Assembly (NCBI GenBank): GCA_050942615.1
Contig: JBMNNQ010000008.1
Location: 1 to 43,200, forward strand
DNA length: 43,200 nt
Source: JAAZMI01 sp050942615
GTDB lineage: Bacteria > Bacillota > Dethiobacteria > DTU022 > UBA8154
Direction: 5' to 3'
Positions 17,404-25,983 of this stretch are shown here, piece after piece. The notes beneath the pieces were generated by a model, which was not told where the DNA came from, did not search any database, and worked only from the letters and a program-made list of their open reading frames with translations. The translations under genes and the position numbers were made by a program. Position 1 is the first letter of the stretch. Each line of letters opens with the position of its first letter.

Positions 17404-18630
17404 TTAAAAGTAATTCCTGTGTGCAGGCATTTTAACCGCTGTAACATCTACACCCCTTTGTTTGTACCAGTCGACACTGTACCGCCTGAGTTGCAACCAA
17501 TCCATCACGTTGGTTTTTTCCCCGGAATTGATCACAATTGCACGGTCCGTGCATGAATAGCAGGGATCAATAGCGGCAATGGTAATGGGGACATCTGCAA
17601 GATATTGCCCGATAAGCATATGCCTCATGCCATGCCAGTTAGCTTCAGAAGGGGCACGCACACGAACCCTGTCCGGTTTGTCGGTTCCGTTTGAGCGGAT
17701 ATAGTGTATATCCTCCCCACGCGGTGCCTCAGTCCTGGTGATCACCTCGCCGGCAGGAATACGCCGTGGAGCTTTGACAATAATATCGCCATCAGGCATA
17801 TTTTTTACGCAAAAGCGTATAATCTCCACACTCTCCAGCATTTCCAGTATCCGCACCACCGTCCGCCCAAAAACATCCCCATTGTCATCTGTAGCCACCT
17901 TTACAGGGATTTCGTTATACGCTGCATAATCATCTATCGTCCGGATATCAAAATCAACACCGGAAGCACGGATAACAGGCCCGACAGCACCGTAGCGCAA
18001 AGCCTCTTCCCGCGACATCTTTCCGACCCCTGCAAGCCGGGCGGCGAGTATGGTGTCTGTCAAAGCCAGTTCTTTGTAATAATTGAGCTGCTCATGCAAG
18101 GCATCCGCCATTTTCAGGATATCCTGCATCATAGCGTCATCAATATCCCTGCGCACCCCGCCTATAGTGTTAATACCATAATTCACCCGGTTGCCGCCAA
18201 TTGCAGCCAGTACATCCAATACCAATTCCCGATCACGCCAGACATACATGAACATGGTATCAAACCCTATTTCATGCGCAGCCACGCCCAGCCAAAGCAG
18301 ATGGCTGTGCAGCCGTTCTATTTCAGCCACAATAACACGTATATAGGCTGCCCGCCTGGAAATTGAAACCCCGGCCAGCTCCTCCACCCCCTGGCAGAAA
18401 GCAGTGGTATGTGTATGCGAACATATACCACAAATTCGTTCCAGCAGATAGATGATCTGGATGTAATTTCTGCTTTCACAGGCTTTTTCCATTCCCCTGT
18501 GGTTATAGCCTATGCCAACAACAACATCGACAATTTTTTCACCATCCAATGTTACGGTAAAGCAAGCCGGTTCCTTCAGCGAAGGGTGTTGGGGGCCGAT
18601 AGGTATGACTACACGATTATATTCATTCAT
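17404..18630 (-). CDS. Group 4 [NiFe]-hydrogenase large subunit (NuoD-like)
   Basis: A 408-residue catalytic subunit that reduces protons or oxidises hydrogen. It aligns by pattern with NuoD (opening 'PIGPQHPSLKEP') but keeps the four nickel-binding cysteines lost in complex I: C67 and C70 in RICGICSHTHT, and C357 and C360 in DPCYSCTDR. Forty-five residues follow the second motif and are expected to be removed by the protease encoded downstream. Its ATG overlaps the stop of the NuoC-like gene. Subgroup within group 4 cannot be set by eye; the presence of NuoA- and NuoJ-like partners sets it apart from simple six-subunit Ech enzymes. Confidence 0.95.
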   Translation of the reverse strand: MNEYNRVVIPIGPQHPSLKEPACFTVTLDGEKIVDVVVGIGYNHRGMEKACESRNYIQIIYLLERICGICSHTHTTAFCQGVEELAGVSISRRAAYIRVIVAEIERLHSHLLWLGVAAHEIGFDTMFMYVWRDRELVLDVLAAIGGNRVNYGINTIGGVRRDIDDAMMQDILKMADALHEQLNYYKELALTDTILAARLAGVGKMSREEALRYGAVGPVIRASGVDFDIRTIDDYAAYNEIPVKVATDDNGDVFGRTVVRILEMLESVEIIRFCVKNMPDGDIIVKAPRRIPAGEVITRTEAPRGEDIHYIRSNGTDKPDRVRVRAPSEANWHGMRHMLIGQYLADVPITIAAIDPCYSCTDRAIVINSGEKTNVMDWLQLRRYSVDWYKQRGVDVTAVKMPAHRNYF

Positions 18631-19145
18631 TTTTTTTCACCCTCCTTTTCCTGTAAATCTGCTGGCGGGTTGTATGTCAGGGTATTCCTGTCAAAATAAT
18701 CAGGATTCCATTCTTTGCGCAGCGGATAATTCCCCTCCGGCCAGCCGTCTGGAAGCGGATACGGCGGCCCTGCCGGCAAACCCTGAACATTCGCCCCAAA
18801 AAGACCTTCAAGTTCACGCTCATGAAAGTCCAGGGAGGGGTAAAGTGCTGCAAGGGAATTTATTGTAGGATCGGACTTGAGCGCTATTTCTTTTAAAGCA
18901 AAAATGATCCCCTCATCATTGGTCAGCAGGTATATAAAACCCAAGGCATCACCTTCATCGGTGCCAACAACATGGCTGGCCCTGTAAAATCCCTCGTCCT
19001 TGTACACATAATGCAGAACCTCTTCAAATTCCTCCCGGGGAAGAAAAGCGGTCATAATACGATTCTTTTTTTGTACATAAATTCTATCCTTCAAAAAACT
19101 GAACTTGCTGCACAGTCTCTGCACTATCGCTTCTTCGGTCTGCAT
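18627..19145 (-). CDS. Hydrogenase NuoC-like subunit
   Basis: A 172-residue soluble subunit of the NuoC/HycE N-terminal/EchD family, joining the large subunit to the small subunit. Family hallmarks are 'LDFHERELEGLFGANVQGLP' near residue 115 and 'YPLRKEW' near 148. The start at MQTEE is chosen because AAAGGAGGTGG stands directly in front; this makes it overlap the end of the small subunit gene by about 60 bases, which is unusual but consistent with translational coupling. Confidence 0.9.
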   Translation of the reverse strand: MQTEEAIVQRLCSKFSFLKDRIYVQKKNRIMTAFLPREEFEEVLHYVYKDEGFYRASHVVGTDEGDALGFIYLLTNDEGIIFALKEIALKSDPTINSLAALYPSLDFHERELEGLFGANVQGLPAGPPYPLPDGWPEGNYPLRKEWNPDYFDRNTLTYNPPADLQEKEGEKK

Positions 19146-19596
19146 CCTTGCCACCTCCTTTTTGCTGGGCTTCCAGGACACCCAGGAGCTTGGCCACAGC
19201 ACTGATCAGCGCTTCAGGCCGTATGGCGCAACCGGGGATATAGACATCGACCGGGATAACGCTGTCTATCCCGCCCATCACACAGTAGCAACCGTCAAAA
19301 ACCCCGCCCGAACAGGCGCATGTTCCCGTGGCAATTACAAATTTGGGTTCGGGCATCTGGTCATAGATCTGTTTCAGGCGGTCCTTGGTCTGCAATGTTA
19401 CAGCGCCGGTACAGACAAGCACATCCGCATGCCGCGGGGTGCCCCGCTGCAGAATGCCGAGGCGCTCAAGGTCAAACCTTGGTGTCAGGGCATCCACTAT
19501 TTCTATATCACACCCGTTGCATGAACCGGCATTGAAATGTATAATCCAGGGTGACTTTCGTGTCCCCCAGGCTATGGCATTTTTTAAAAAGCTCAA
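19084..19596 (-). CDS. [NiFe]-hydrogenase small subunit (NuoB-like)
   Basis: A 170-residue iron-sulfur subunit carrying the proximal [4Fe-4S] cluster. Ligand motifs are SCNGCD near residue 27-31, GTCACSGG in the middle and YIPGCAIRPE near residue 130. It transfers electrons between the ferredoxin-like subunit and the NiFe site. The last 30 residues are polar and overlap the start of the NuoC-like gene. Confidence 0.94.
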   Translation of the reverse strand: MSFLKNAIAWGTRKSPWIIHFNAGSCNGCDIEIVDALTPRFDLERLGILQRGTPRHADVLVCTGAVTLQTKDRLKQIYDQMPEPKFVIATGTCACSGGVFDGCYCVMGGIDSVIPVDVYIPGCAIRPEALISAVAKLLGVLEAQQKGGGKDADRRSDSAETVQQVQFFEG

Positions 19597-19642
19597 AGCA
19601 TAATCACCCCTTTAAAAAAATATTTAAGATGCATTGGCCTTT

Positions 19643-19966
19643 TCACCAATTCTTAAAAATGATCACCATGGCCAGTATTCCAGAGGCGAGGTATACAACC
19701 GGCAAAAATGGCGCTTCGTACGATGCTGTTGCCACAACAAGGACCAGGACATGCATGATGGTGAAAAAAAAGGCATACGGGAAAAACTGGCTATAATTGG
19801 GGTTGATGTAATTCTGAACGTCACGTTCCCCGCAGGCATAGGCATCCAACCCATGTTCCCTCTGCAGATTCTGATGGGAATACAGTGAAAAATATGCAGA
19901 GCCCACAAGGAACAAAATTAAAAACAGCAAAAAAACAACTGGGGGTGAATAAATTAAACCGGTCAT
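19643..19966 (-). CDS. Hydrogenase membrane subunit, NuoA-like
   Basis: A 107-residue membrane protein with three hydrophobic segments. It has the NuoA-type loop signature YACGE near residue 43, between the first and second segments, and an acidic/aromatic region before the second. Its place between the NuoK- and NuoB-like genes matches the order of a complex I arm. NuoA-like subunits are not part of Ech-type hydrogenases, so its presence is notable. The assignment rests on the CGE loop, size and position, and is less certain than the neighbours. Confidence 0.75.
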   Translation of the reverse strand: MTGLIYSPPVVFLLFLILFLVGSAYFSLYSHQNLQREHGLDAYACGERDVQNYINPNYSQFFPYAFFFTIMHVLVLVVATASYEAPFLPVVYLASGILAMVIIFKNW

Positions 19967-19978
19967 CTTTTAGGACCC

Positions 19979-20299
19979 CTACCCTTTCAGTTTTCTTAAA
20001 TTACGGATATCCATATTTCCATAATTGTAATAAAGATTTATGGCTATCCCCACCGCGACCACAGCCACCACAACCTCAATAACGATTACCGTAATAACAA
20101 ACGTTTGTGCCAGGGCAACATTACCGTTAATAAACCCTGCCAGGATCATCAGCATGGAAACCGCCTTCATGGCCACCTCCACACCAATTATTATTTTAAG
20201 CAGGTGGTATGTGCGGATCAGACAATAACAACCTGCAATAACCAGTAAAAATGCTACAATAAGCACTGCGGTTTCAACAAATGCCTGCATATTACTCAC
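19979..20299 (-). CDS. Hydrogenase membrane subunit, NuoK-like
   Basis: A 106-residue protein with three membrane segments. Glutamates sit in the second (IIIGVEVAMKAV) and third (TVIVIEVVVAVV) segments, as in NuoK and MrpC, where they form part of the proton path. It overlaps the end of the NuoJ-like gene by eight bases and lies 12 bases before the NuoA-like gene. Confidence 0.88.
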   Translation of the reverse strand: MSNMQAFVETAVLIVAFLLVIAGCYCLIRTYHLLKIIIGVEVAMKAVSMLMILAGFINGNVALAQTFVITVIVIEVVVAVVAVGIAINLYYNYGNMDIRNLRKLKG

Positions 20300-20783
20300 G
20301 CTCCTTGAACAGGGCTACCACAGTAAGCGCACCGGTGATGATTACCAGCACCTGACCCCAGATATCAACCTGGCGATGGGTCCATAAGATTTCACGAAAA
20401 GTATCTGCGCTTTCCGTTACCTGCGCAATAGCCGGCAAAGAAAAGACCGGCAGGGTCACAATAAAAACCAGCACTATTCCCCCGGCAATCAAGGCTAAAG
20501 GCAATAAAACCATGCGTTTCTTGTCCTCGTAAAGTTTGGCGAGATCTTTCCTATCTGTATTGGATAGGCTGATTGCGCTGATAAAAATGACCGTAACCAG
20601 ACCTGAACAGACCGAAAGTTCAAATATTGCCGCCCACACAGAGCCAAGCAGGTACATGATCACAGCCAGCATTGCACTGGCAAGGGCCAGGGCAATGGCA
20701 GATTTCAACATGCTGCGCAGCATAACCGCCAAAACGCCAAATATCAACATCAAGCCTAGGCAAATATATACAACGGTTTCCAC
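20292..20783 (-). CDS. Hydrogenase membrane subunit, NuoJ-like
   Basis: A 163-residue protein with about five hydrophobic segments. The third contains 'IFELSVCSGLVTVIFISAIS', comparable with the broken helix of NuoJ. It follows the 487-residue antiporter-like subunit by 14 bases and overlaps the NuoK-like gene. J and K together would connect the antiporter-like arm to the NuoH-like subunit. Confidence 0.82.
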   Translation of the reverse strand: METVVYICLGLMLIFGVLAVMLRSMLKSAIALALASAMLAVIMYLLGSVWAAIFELSVCSGLVTVIFISAISLSNTDRKDLAKLYEDKKRMVLLPLALIAGGIVLVFIVTLPVFSLPAIAQVTESADTFREILWTHRQVDIWGQVLVIITGALTVVALFKERE

Positions 20784-20797
20784 AGCCTCGTCCCCTC

Positions 20798-22261
20798 CTA
20801 AAGTATTCCGGTTCCTCTTAAATATAGAAGTGCAACCGGGAAGAATAGCCCCGTTGCAATTGTAACAACTGTCAGCATGATCTGGGCAAACTGTATGCTG
20901 CCGCCAATTTCAGTCAACCCTGCAAATTTATCAAGCAGTTTGCCAAAGAAAACCTTTTTTTGCAGCCGCAGGAAATAAGCGGCTGTAAATATGCTTGCAA
21001 AAAGAGCGATAGCTGCAAACAACTGAAAACCGCCGTTCCAAAGTGCCATCATAATCAAAAGCTTGCTCCAAAATCCCGCAAAAGGCGGTATGCCCGCCGT
21101 GGACATAAATGCTGCCAAAGATGAAAAGCCCGTAACACCCATCCTGTTTTCCAAACCACCCAGTTCACTGACGTCATACGTTCCGGTCTGTTCATGCAGC
21201 GCGGCAGCGTTTGTAAATAAAGTGCTTTTAAAAGTTGCATGGTTAAAAACATGAAAGACAGCCCCCAATAATCCAAGGATACTGCCCGTACTCAATCCCA
21301 GGAGGACATACCCCATCTGGCTTACACTGGAGTAGGCCACGATACGCTTGAAATGATTCTGCCGGAGGGCAAATAAGGCGCCAATAATGATAGAAATAGT
21401 TCCCATTAAAGCCAAAGTCATATTCATAGCAGGCAAGTTGCTGAATAATCTGGTTAAAACAATAAAACCATAAACCCCGGCCACCTTGATAACAACACCA
21501 CTTAAAAGCACAGATACAGCCGTGTTTGCGCTTTGGTGAGCGTCGGGCAGCCAGCTGTGGAAAGGCACCACACCTGTTTTGATGGCAAAACCGGCAATCA
21601 TCAAAATGATGGCAGTATATATAAAAGTCAACTGTGAACCGCCTTGGCTAGAGCCGGCATTAAGGCCCAGTTGCGCATACTGCAGGCTTCCGGTCTGCAT
21701 AAATATAAACGCCAGCCCGATCAATAGCATGATACTGGCCAAAACAGACATCACAAGGTATTTGAACGCCCCTTCAAGCCCGGTTTCTGTCCTGAACATG
21801 GCAATCAGAACAAAACTGGAAATGCCGACAATTTCAAGAAAAACATAGAGTGAAAATAGATCGGTTACCATCACCATGCCATTCATGCCCAAGATCAACA
21901 TCATCAGAAGGTTGACATAGACCGCCCTTTTTTTGTCCACTGTCCGGTTGGCAACCAAAACGGAAGCAAACGATACCATGCCTATGCAGAACAATAAGAC
22001 CAGTGAAAATGTACTGACCGCAAAAAGCACAGAGCCTGCATGGGCAGCGTTTATTAAGGGGGAAAATTCATATTCTTGTAAATGATGGTTTGAAAGTTGC
22101 TGGAAAGCGGCCACAGCAACTGCAACTTGCATGAGTGCAGCAACACCGGCCAGGGAGATACTATACTTCTCTGCAAGCCGTTTGGGCAAAATATTGTTAA
22201 TCAGGAGTACAACAAACGGTACGACAAAAAATAAAACTGCGCCATATTCTATAACTTGCAT
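20798..22261 (-). CDS. Antiporter-like hydrogenase subunit (NuoN/MrpD-like)
   Basis: A 487-residue ion-translocating subunit with about 14 membrane segments. It has the conserved membrane lysines and histidines of the proton_antipo_M family: 'KTGVVPFHSWLPDAHQSANTAVSVLLSG' type block near 240 and 'HVFNHATFKSTLF' near 335. It is the third of three such subunits in the operon, matching NuoL, M and N in number. Confidence 0.93.
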   Translation of the reverse strand: MQVIEYGAVLFFVVPFVVLLINNILPKRLAEKYSISLAGVAALMQVAVAVAAFQQLSNHHLQEYEFSPLINAAHAGSVLFAVSTFSLVLLFCIGMVSFASVLVANRTVDKKRAVYVNLLMMLILGMNGMVMVTDLFSLYVFLEIVGISSFVLIAMFRTETGLEGAFKYLVMSVLASIMLLIGLAFIFMQTGSLQYAQLGLNAGSSQGGSQLTFIYTAIILMIAGFAIKTGVVPFHSWLPDAHQSANTAVSVLLSGVVIKVAGVYGFIVLTRLFSNLPAMNMTLALMGTISIIIGALFALRQNHFKRIVAYSSVSQMGYVLLGLSTGSILGLLGAVFHVFNHATFKSTLFTNAAALHEQTGTYDVSELGGLENRMGVTGFSSLAAFMSTAGIPPFAGFWSKLLIMMALWNGGFQLFAAIALFASIFTAAYFLRLQKKVFFGKLLDKFAGLTEIGGSIQFAQIMLTVVTIATGLFFPVALLYLRGTGIL

Positions 22262-22284
22262 TTAATAATAATCCCTCCTTCCTA

Positions 22285-24153
22285 TCATTGAAGAATTGCC
22301 ATGAAAAGGACAATAATCCCCACAACACCACTAATAGCTACCACCAGGTAGCGTGACAAACTGCCATCGCTGAAGCGTTGCAGTAAGGTCCCCGCTCCTT
22401 TAACAACTGCAACCACGGCATCGTCATAAATCCAGGTAATAAAATTTTCAATGGAAACACAGACATCAGATAAAATATTTGCAACAGACATAACCCAATT
22501 ATAAGGATCAAACCATTGTTTCTCTGCTGCAGAATAGATACCTTTTAACACAGGTGCATAATGAATATGGTCAGCAGCATTCAGCGCACTGCCGGATTTT
22601 ACACTTCCATATACATGATCGGCCAGGGACAACAGCAACACAACAACAGAAATCGCCACAAGAACCATGGAGTGCGGCCACCCCGCATATACTGCCGGCA
22701 CATTGAGAGAAGGACACAAAATGCCATCCAGCGGCAGTCTGTTTGCCACCCCAAACAGCACACACAATGCAGCCAGGATACCCATCGGCAGGATCAGGCC
22801 GGCACCCGATTCGTGAACATGTTTTTTGTCTTGCGGATGTTTTAATTGGCCGCTGAACGCCGCCCGGCCCAGTTTGAGGAAAGAAATAGCCGTCATAAAA
22901 GCACCCAATAGGGCACCAAAATAGAAGATGAAGTTGCTTTCCAAGGCTGCATCAAAGACCAGCTCTTTGGAAAAGAAGCCGTTCAGGGGCGGCACGCCTG
23001 AAATGGCCAGCGCGCTGATTATAAAACAGATCATGGTCACGGGCATCCCCTTGGCCAGTCCCCCTATTTTTCTCAGGTCTGTCGTCCCCGTCTGTTTTTC
23101 GATACTGCCTGCAGTCATAAACAGACAGCTTTTATAGATAACGTGATTAAGCATATGGAAAAGGCCGCCGACAATACCTACCGGCAGGGCCGTTCCTATA
23201 CCCAGCACCATATACCCGACCTGGCTGATTGCATGGTATGAAAGCAGCCGTTTCATGTCTTTTTGAATCAGGGCCATGGCCACCGCAAAGACAATGGTCA
23301 CCGTCCCGACAGTCATGACCGCAACGCTTGCACCGCTGCCTGGCTGCAGATCATAAATGTCCAGAACAATGCGGGCTACAAGGTAGATTCCCAAAAACTT
23401 TTCCAGTGCAGCCGGAAAGGCCACCATAAAGGGCGTAGGAGCATCGTCCGCTGCGTCGGGAATCCAACTATGGAAAGGCATACTTCCCGCCTTGCCGATT
23501 GCGCCCAGCATCATAAAGGCAAACCCAATGGCAGCTGCCCCGGAAACAGGCAGTTTCTGCATCTGGCTGATGCAAAGCGTACCTGCCTGATAAGCGGTAA
23601 TAATGATTCCCAGCATCATCAAAAGATCGGCAGTGCCGGATAACGTCAGGGCCTTAACCGCTGTTTTAGGGTTGTGCATATTATTGATTAGCAAGATCCC
23701 AAATAGGGTGCACAAAATTCCTTCCCAGAAAAACAGCATTATGCCAAGGTTGTCCGCAAGGACTGCCCCGTTCATCATGGCCAGGCTGATAAACATATAA
23801 AACATAAAAAGGCCTGCATAGTTTTTTCCCTTTAAAAAGACAACGCTGTATAAGGTTATCAGTAAAAAACCTGCAGCAATAAAGATTAAAAACATGGAAG
23901 AAAAGCTGTAAACATTGATCGCAATGTCCAACCCGCATGATGAGAATGGAAACACCCGGTAAAAACCTTCTGATCGGTAAAGATTGACCGCAAATAAAAG
24001 GTTGAGGGCCGCGGATAACAGGGCCAGCAATGCCCCTAGAAAATAGTGTTTGTTCAGCAGCCACAATATAAATCCCAGTGCAACAGGCAACAAGATCATG
24101 AACCAGATGATATTTGCCCCGCTGCCCAAAAATGAAACAATGGAATTCGACAT
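22285..24153 (-). CDS. Antiporter-like hydrogenase subunit (NuoL-like)
   Basis: A 622-residue ion-translocating subunit. The core (about 1-450) carries the family blocks 'AGSMPFHSWIPDAADDAPTP' and 'HMLNHVIYKSCLFM' with the conserved lysines and histidines. Unlike its two relatives here it has a C-terminal extension of about 150 residues with a further amphipathic stretch and a last membrane helix, the feature that in NuoL forms the long lateral helix. It starts one base after the previous stop. Confidence 0.93.
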   Translation of the reverse strand: MSNSIVSFLGSGANIIWFMILLPVALGFILWLLNKHYFLGALLALLSAALNLLFAVNLYRSEGFYRVFPFSSCGLDIAINVYSFSSMFLIFIAAGFLLITLYSVVFLKGKNYAGLFMFYMFISLAMMNGAVLADNLGIMLFFWEGILCTLFGILLINNMHNPKTAVKALTLSGTADLLMMLGIIITAYQAGTLCISQMQKLPVSGAAAIGFAFMMLGAIGKAGSMPFHSWIPDAADDAPTPFMVAFPAALEKFLGIYLVARIVLDIYDLQPGSGASVAVMTVGTVTIVFAVAMALIQKDMKRLLSYHAISQVGYMVLGIGTALPVGIVGGLFHMLNHVIYKSCLFMTAGSIEKQTGTTDLRKIGGLAKGMPVTMICFIISALAISGVPPLNGFFSKELVFDAALESNFIFYFGALLGAFMTAISFLKLGRAAFSGQLKHPQDKKHVHESGAGLILPMGILAALCVLFGVANRLPLDGILCPSLNVPAVYAGWPHSMVLVAISVVVLLLSLADHVYGSVKSGSALNAADHIHYAPVLKGIYSAAEKQWFDPYNWVMSVANILSDVCVSIENFITWIYDDAVVAVVKGAGTLLQRFSDGSLSRYLVVAISGVVGIIVLFMAILQ

Positions 24154-24154
24154 A

Positions 24155-25567
24155 TCAGATTCCCCCCCCTACCAGGGCCGCAAATCCCGACGGCATATTG
24201 ATAAATATTCCCAGTGCAACAGAGAGTACGGCCAGAAACACAACCGACATCACCATCAGGGGCGCCCCTTCCTTTACATCAGAAACAGTTTCTCCAAGGA
24301 ACACCTTGATAAACAGCCTTGAAAGGTAAAGGATGGTCATAATTGCGCCGATAATAAAAACAACACCGAGCTCAATATTACCTGCCCGGATAATCCCGTC
24401 GATTACAAGGTATTTTGCAAAAAAACCGCCGAAAGGAGGGATGCCCATTACAGAAAAAGCGCAAAATATAAACGCCAACGCTGTCAAAGGCATACGCTTA
24501 TATAACCCGCCCATTTTGGTTATATCCTTTGTATGCAAGCTGTGTTCCACAATACCTGCACACAGGAACAAACCACCCTTGGCCACGCTATGCATCAGGA
24601 TATAGAGCATTCCCCCAATGAAACCAACTTTGTTGCCGCAGGAAAGTCCAAGAAATATAAAAGCAAGCTGGCTAATGGTAGAATAGGCGACAACCCTCTT
24701 GATATCATTGGCCCGCAACGCCGCCCCGGCGCTTACAAGCGCGCTGATTGCGGCGATGGTCGGCACCGCGACAGTAAATGCCGCATCGATATCCAAATTG
24801 ATGACGAACAACCGTGCATAGATATAAACACCTATTTTTACAAGCACTGCCGCGTGTAAAAGGGATGTCACAGGCGAAGGCGCAACGCCGGCATCGGGCA
24901 GCCAGTTATGCAAAGGAAATGTTGCAGATTTGGAAAACACCCCGCACAGGATTAGGATCACAATCCAGGCCGGTACATGTGCGCCTTTCATGGCTACAAG
25001 ATCAAACGTACCGGTTTGCCCATATAAGCCCACAAATCCGATCAGCATAATCAGCGCCCCGGCTACAGTCACGATAAAAGCCTTGTTGGCACGGGATATG
25101 GTTATTTCTTCACGGTAAAAACCAATCAGACGCCAACAACAGATTGCAGATATTTCCCAGAATATATATATGAAGATCAGGTTCGTGGAAAAAACCAGCC
25201 CCATCATAGCCCCTATAAACAAACAGACCATCAGATAGTACTCATTCTGATGATCGTAATCCTTTATATAGTCCAGTGAATAGATGACAATGATGGTTGC
25301 CACCAGGGAAGCGGTCATGGCCATAAACACGGCAAGAACATCCGCATAAAAACCGAAACTTAATCCCAGCGGCAGTTCATAATGAAGAAAAAGCGGGGAT
25401 CCGGCAAGAACTTCAGGCAAAGCAAGAGTTGCACACAAAAAAGCGATAGCTGTAAAAGCTAACGCCGCCATGTTTCTTAATTTTGTATTTATTATTCCTA
25501 AAACGGGTAGAATTACAGAGCCAAACAGCGGAACACAAATACATGTAATAATTATATTGCCTCCCAT
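24155..25567 (-). CDS. Antiporter-like hydrogenase subunit (NuoM/MrpD-like)
   Basis: A 470-residue ion-translocating subunit and the first gene of the hydrogenase operon. It has about 14 membrane segments, the block 'SATFPLHNWLPDAGVAPSPVTS' near residue 215, and 'ILMHSVAKGGLFLCAG' near 310. The AAGGTGG ribosome site lies eight bases before the ATG. It is preceded by a leader of about 215 bases and a strong promoter. Confidence 0.93.
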   Translation of the reverse strand: MGGNIIITCICVPLFGSVILPVLGIINTKLRNMAALAFTAIAFLCATLALPEVLAGSPLFLHYELPLGLSFGFYADVLAVFMAMTASLVATIIVIYSLDYIKDYDHQNEYYLMVCLFIGAMMGLVFSTNLIFIYIFWEISAICCWRLIGFYREEITISRANKAFIVTVAGALIMLIGFVGLYGQTGTFDLVAMKGAHVPAWIVILILCGVFSKSATFPLHNWLPDAGVAPSPVTSLLHAAVLVKIGVYIYARLFVINLDIDAAFTVAVPTIAAISALVSAGAALRANDIKRVVAYSTISQLAFIFLGLSCGNKVGFIGGMLYILMHSVAKGGLFLCAGIVEHSLHTKDITKMGGLYKRMPLTALAFIFCAFSVMGIPPFGGFFAKYLVIDGIIRAGNIELGVVFIIGAIMTILYLSRLFIKVFLGETVSDVKEGAPLMVMSVVFLAVLSVALGIFINMPSGFAALVGGGI

Positions 25568-25791
25568 TTATTTCCCACCTTAAAGTCTAATACCCTATTA
25601 ATAAGATCCGCTACTTTAAATAGCAACTTTAGCCCTTTTACTTTCCTCCGTTGGCAATGGGAACCCCTATCATGACAGCAGCTGTGATATTTTGATAATC
25701 GCCCCCATTTCATTACCTGATTTTTTGCAAAACAGGGAACCATGTCAACCGCAACTTAACTTTACAAAGGGTTTTAATGGATCTGTACTGT
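25568..25791 (-). other. Long untranslated leader of the hydrogenase operon
   Basis: About 215 bases separate the likely transcription start from the first hydrogenase gene. It contains a small hairpin (GCTA/TAGC) near 25605-25625, two copies of the string GGTTCCC and a GCCAACGGAGGAAAG segment. I do not recognise a known riboswitch and see no terminator. An open frame of 63 codons here has no support. Confidence 0.5.
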
Positions 25792-25820
25792 ACTATAAAA
25801 AAAAAATATTTCATAGTCAA
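25792..25820 (-). promoter_or_regulatory. Promoter of the hydrogenase operon
   Basis: TTGACT and TATAGT, 17 bases apart, on the minus strand. An AT-rich stretch directly upstream (about 25825-25850, with near-inverted-repeat ATATT/AATAT) could act as an UP element. No operator is evident. The rest of the gap up to the hypE stop (25821-25983) has only a weak CCCT/AGGG hairpin at about 25926-25942 that may end the hyp transcript. Confidence 0.75.
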
Positions 25821-25983
25821 CTGCGGTATATTATAAAATATTATCAATAAACCCCCCTAGCCGGTTTTAAGACAACGTTTCCTGCTGTTCCCCTAGTATA
25901 GGATATTATTTGATTTTTATAGCTTTACCCTTGATAACAGGGCTTTATTGCAAAATACAGTGTTGCTGGAACCGTTGTTAAAA

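Noticed and set aside
25600..25700. A possible molybdenum-cofactor riboswitch (GCCAACGGAGGAAAG resembles part of that RNA)
   Set aside because: The match is limited to a short string, the expected paired elements are not visible, and a hydrogenase does not use that cofactor.
25552..25743. A 63-codon frame in the hydrogenase leader
   Set aside because: It overlaps the hydrogenase start and has no ribosome site or family resemblance.
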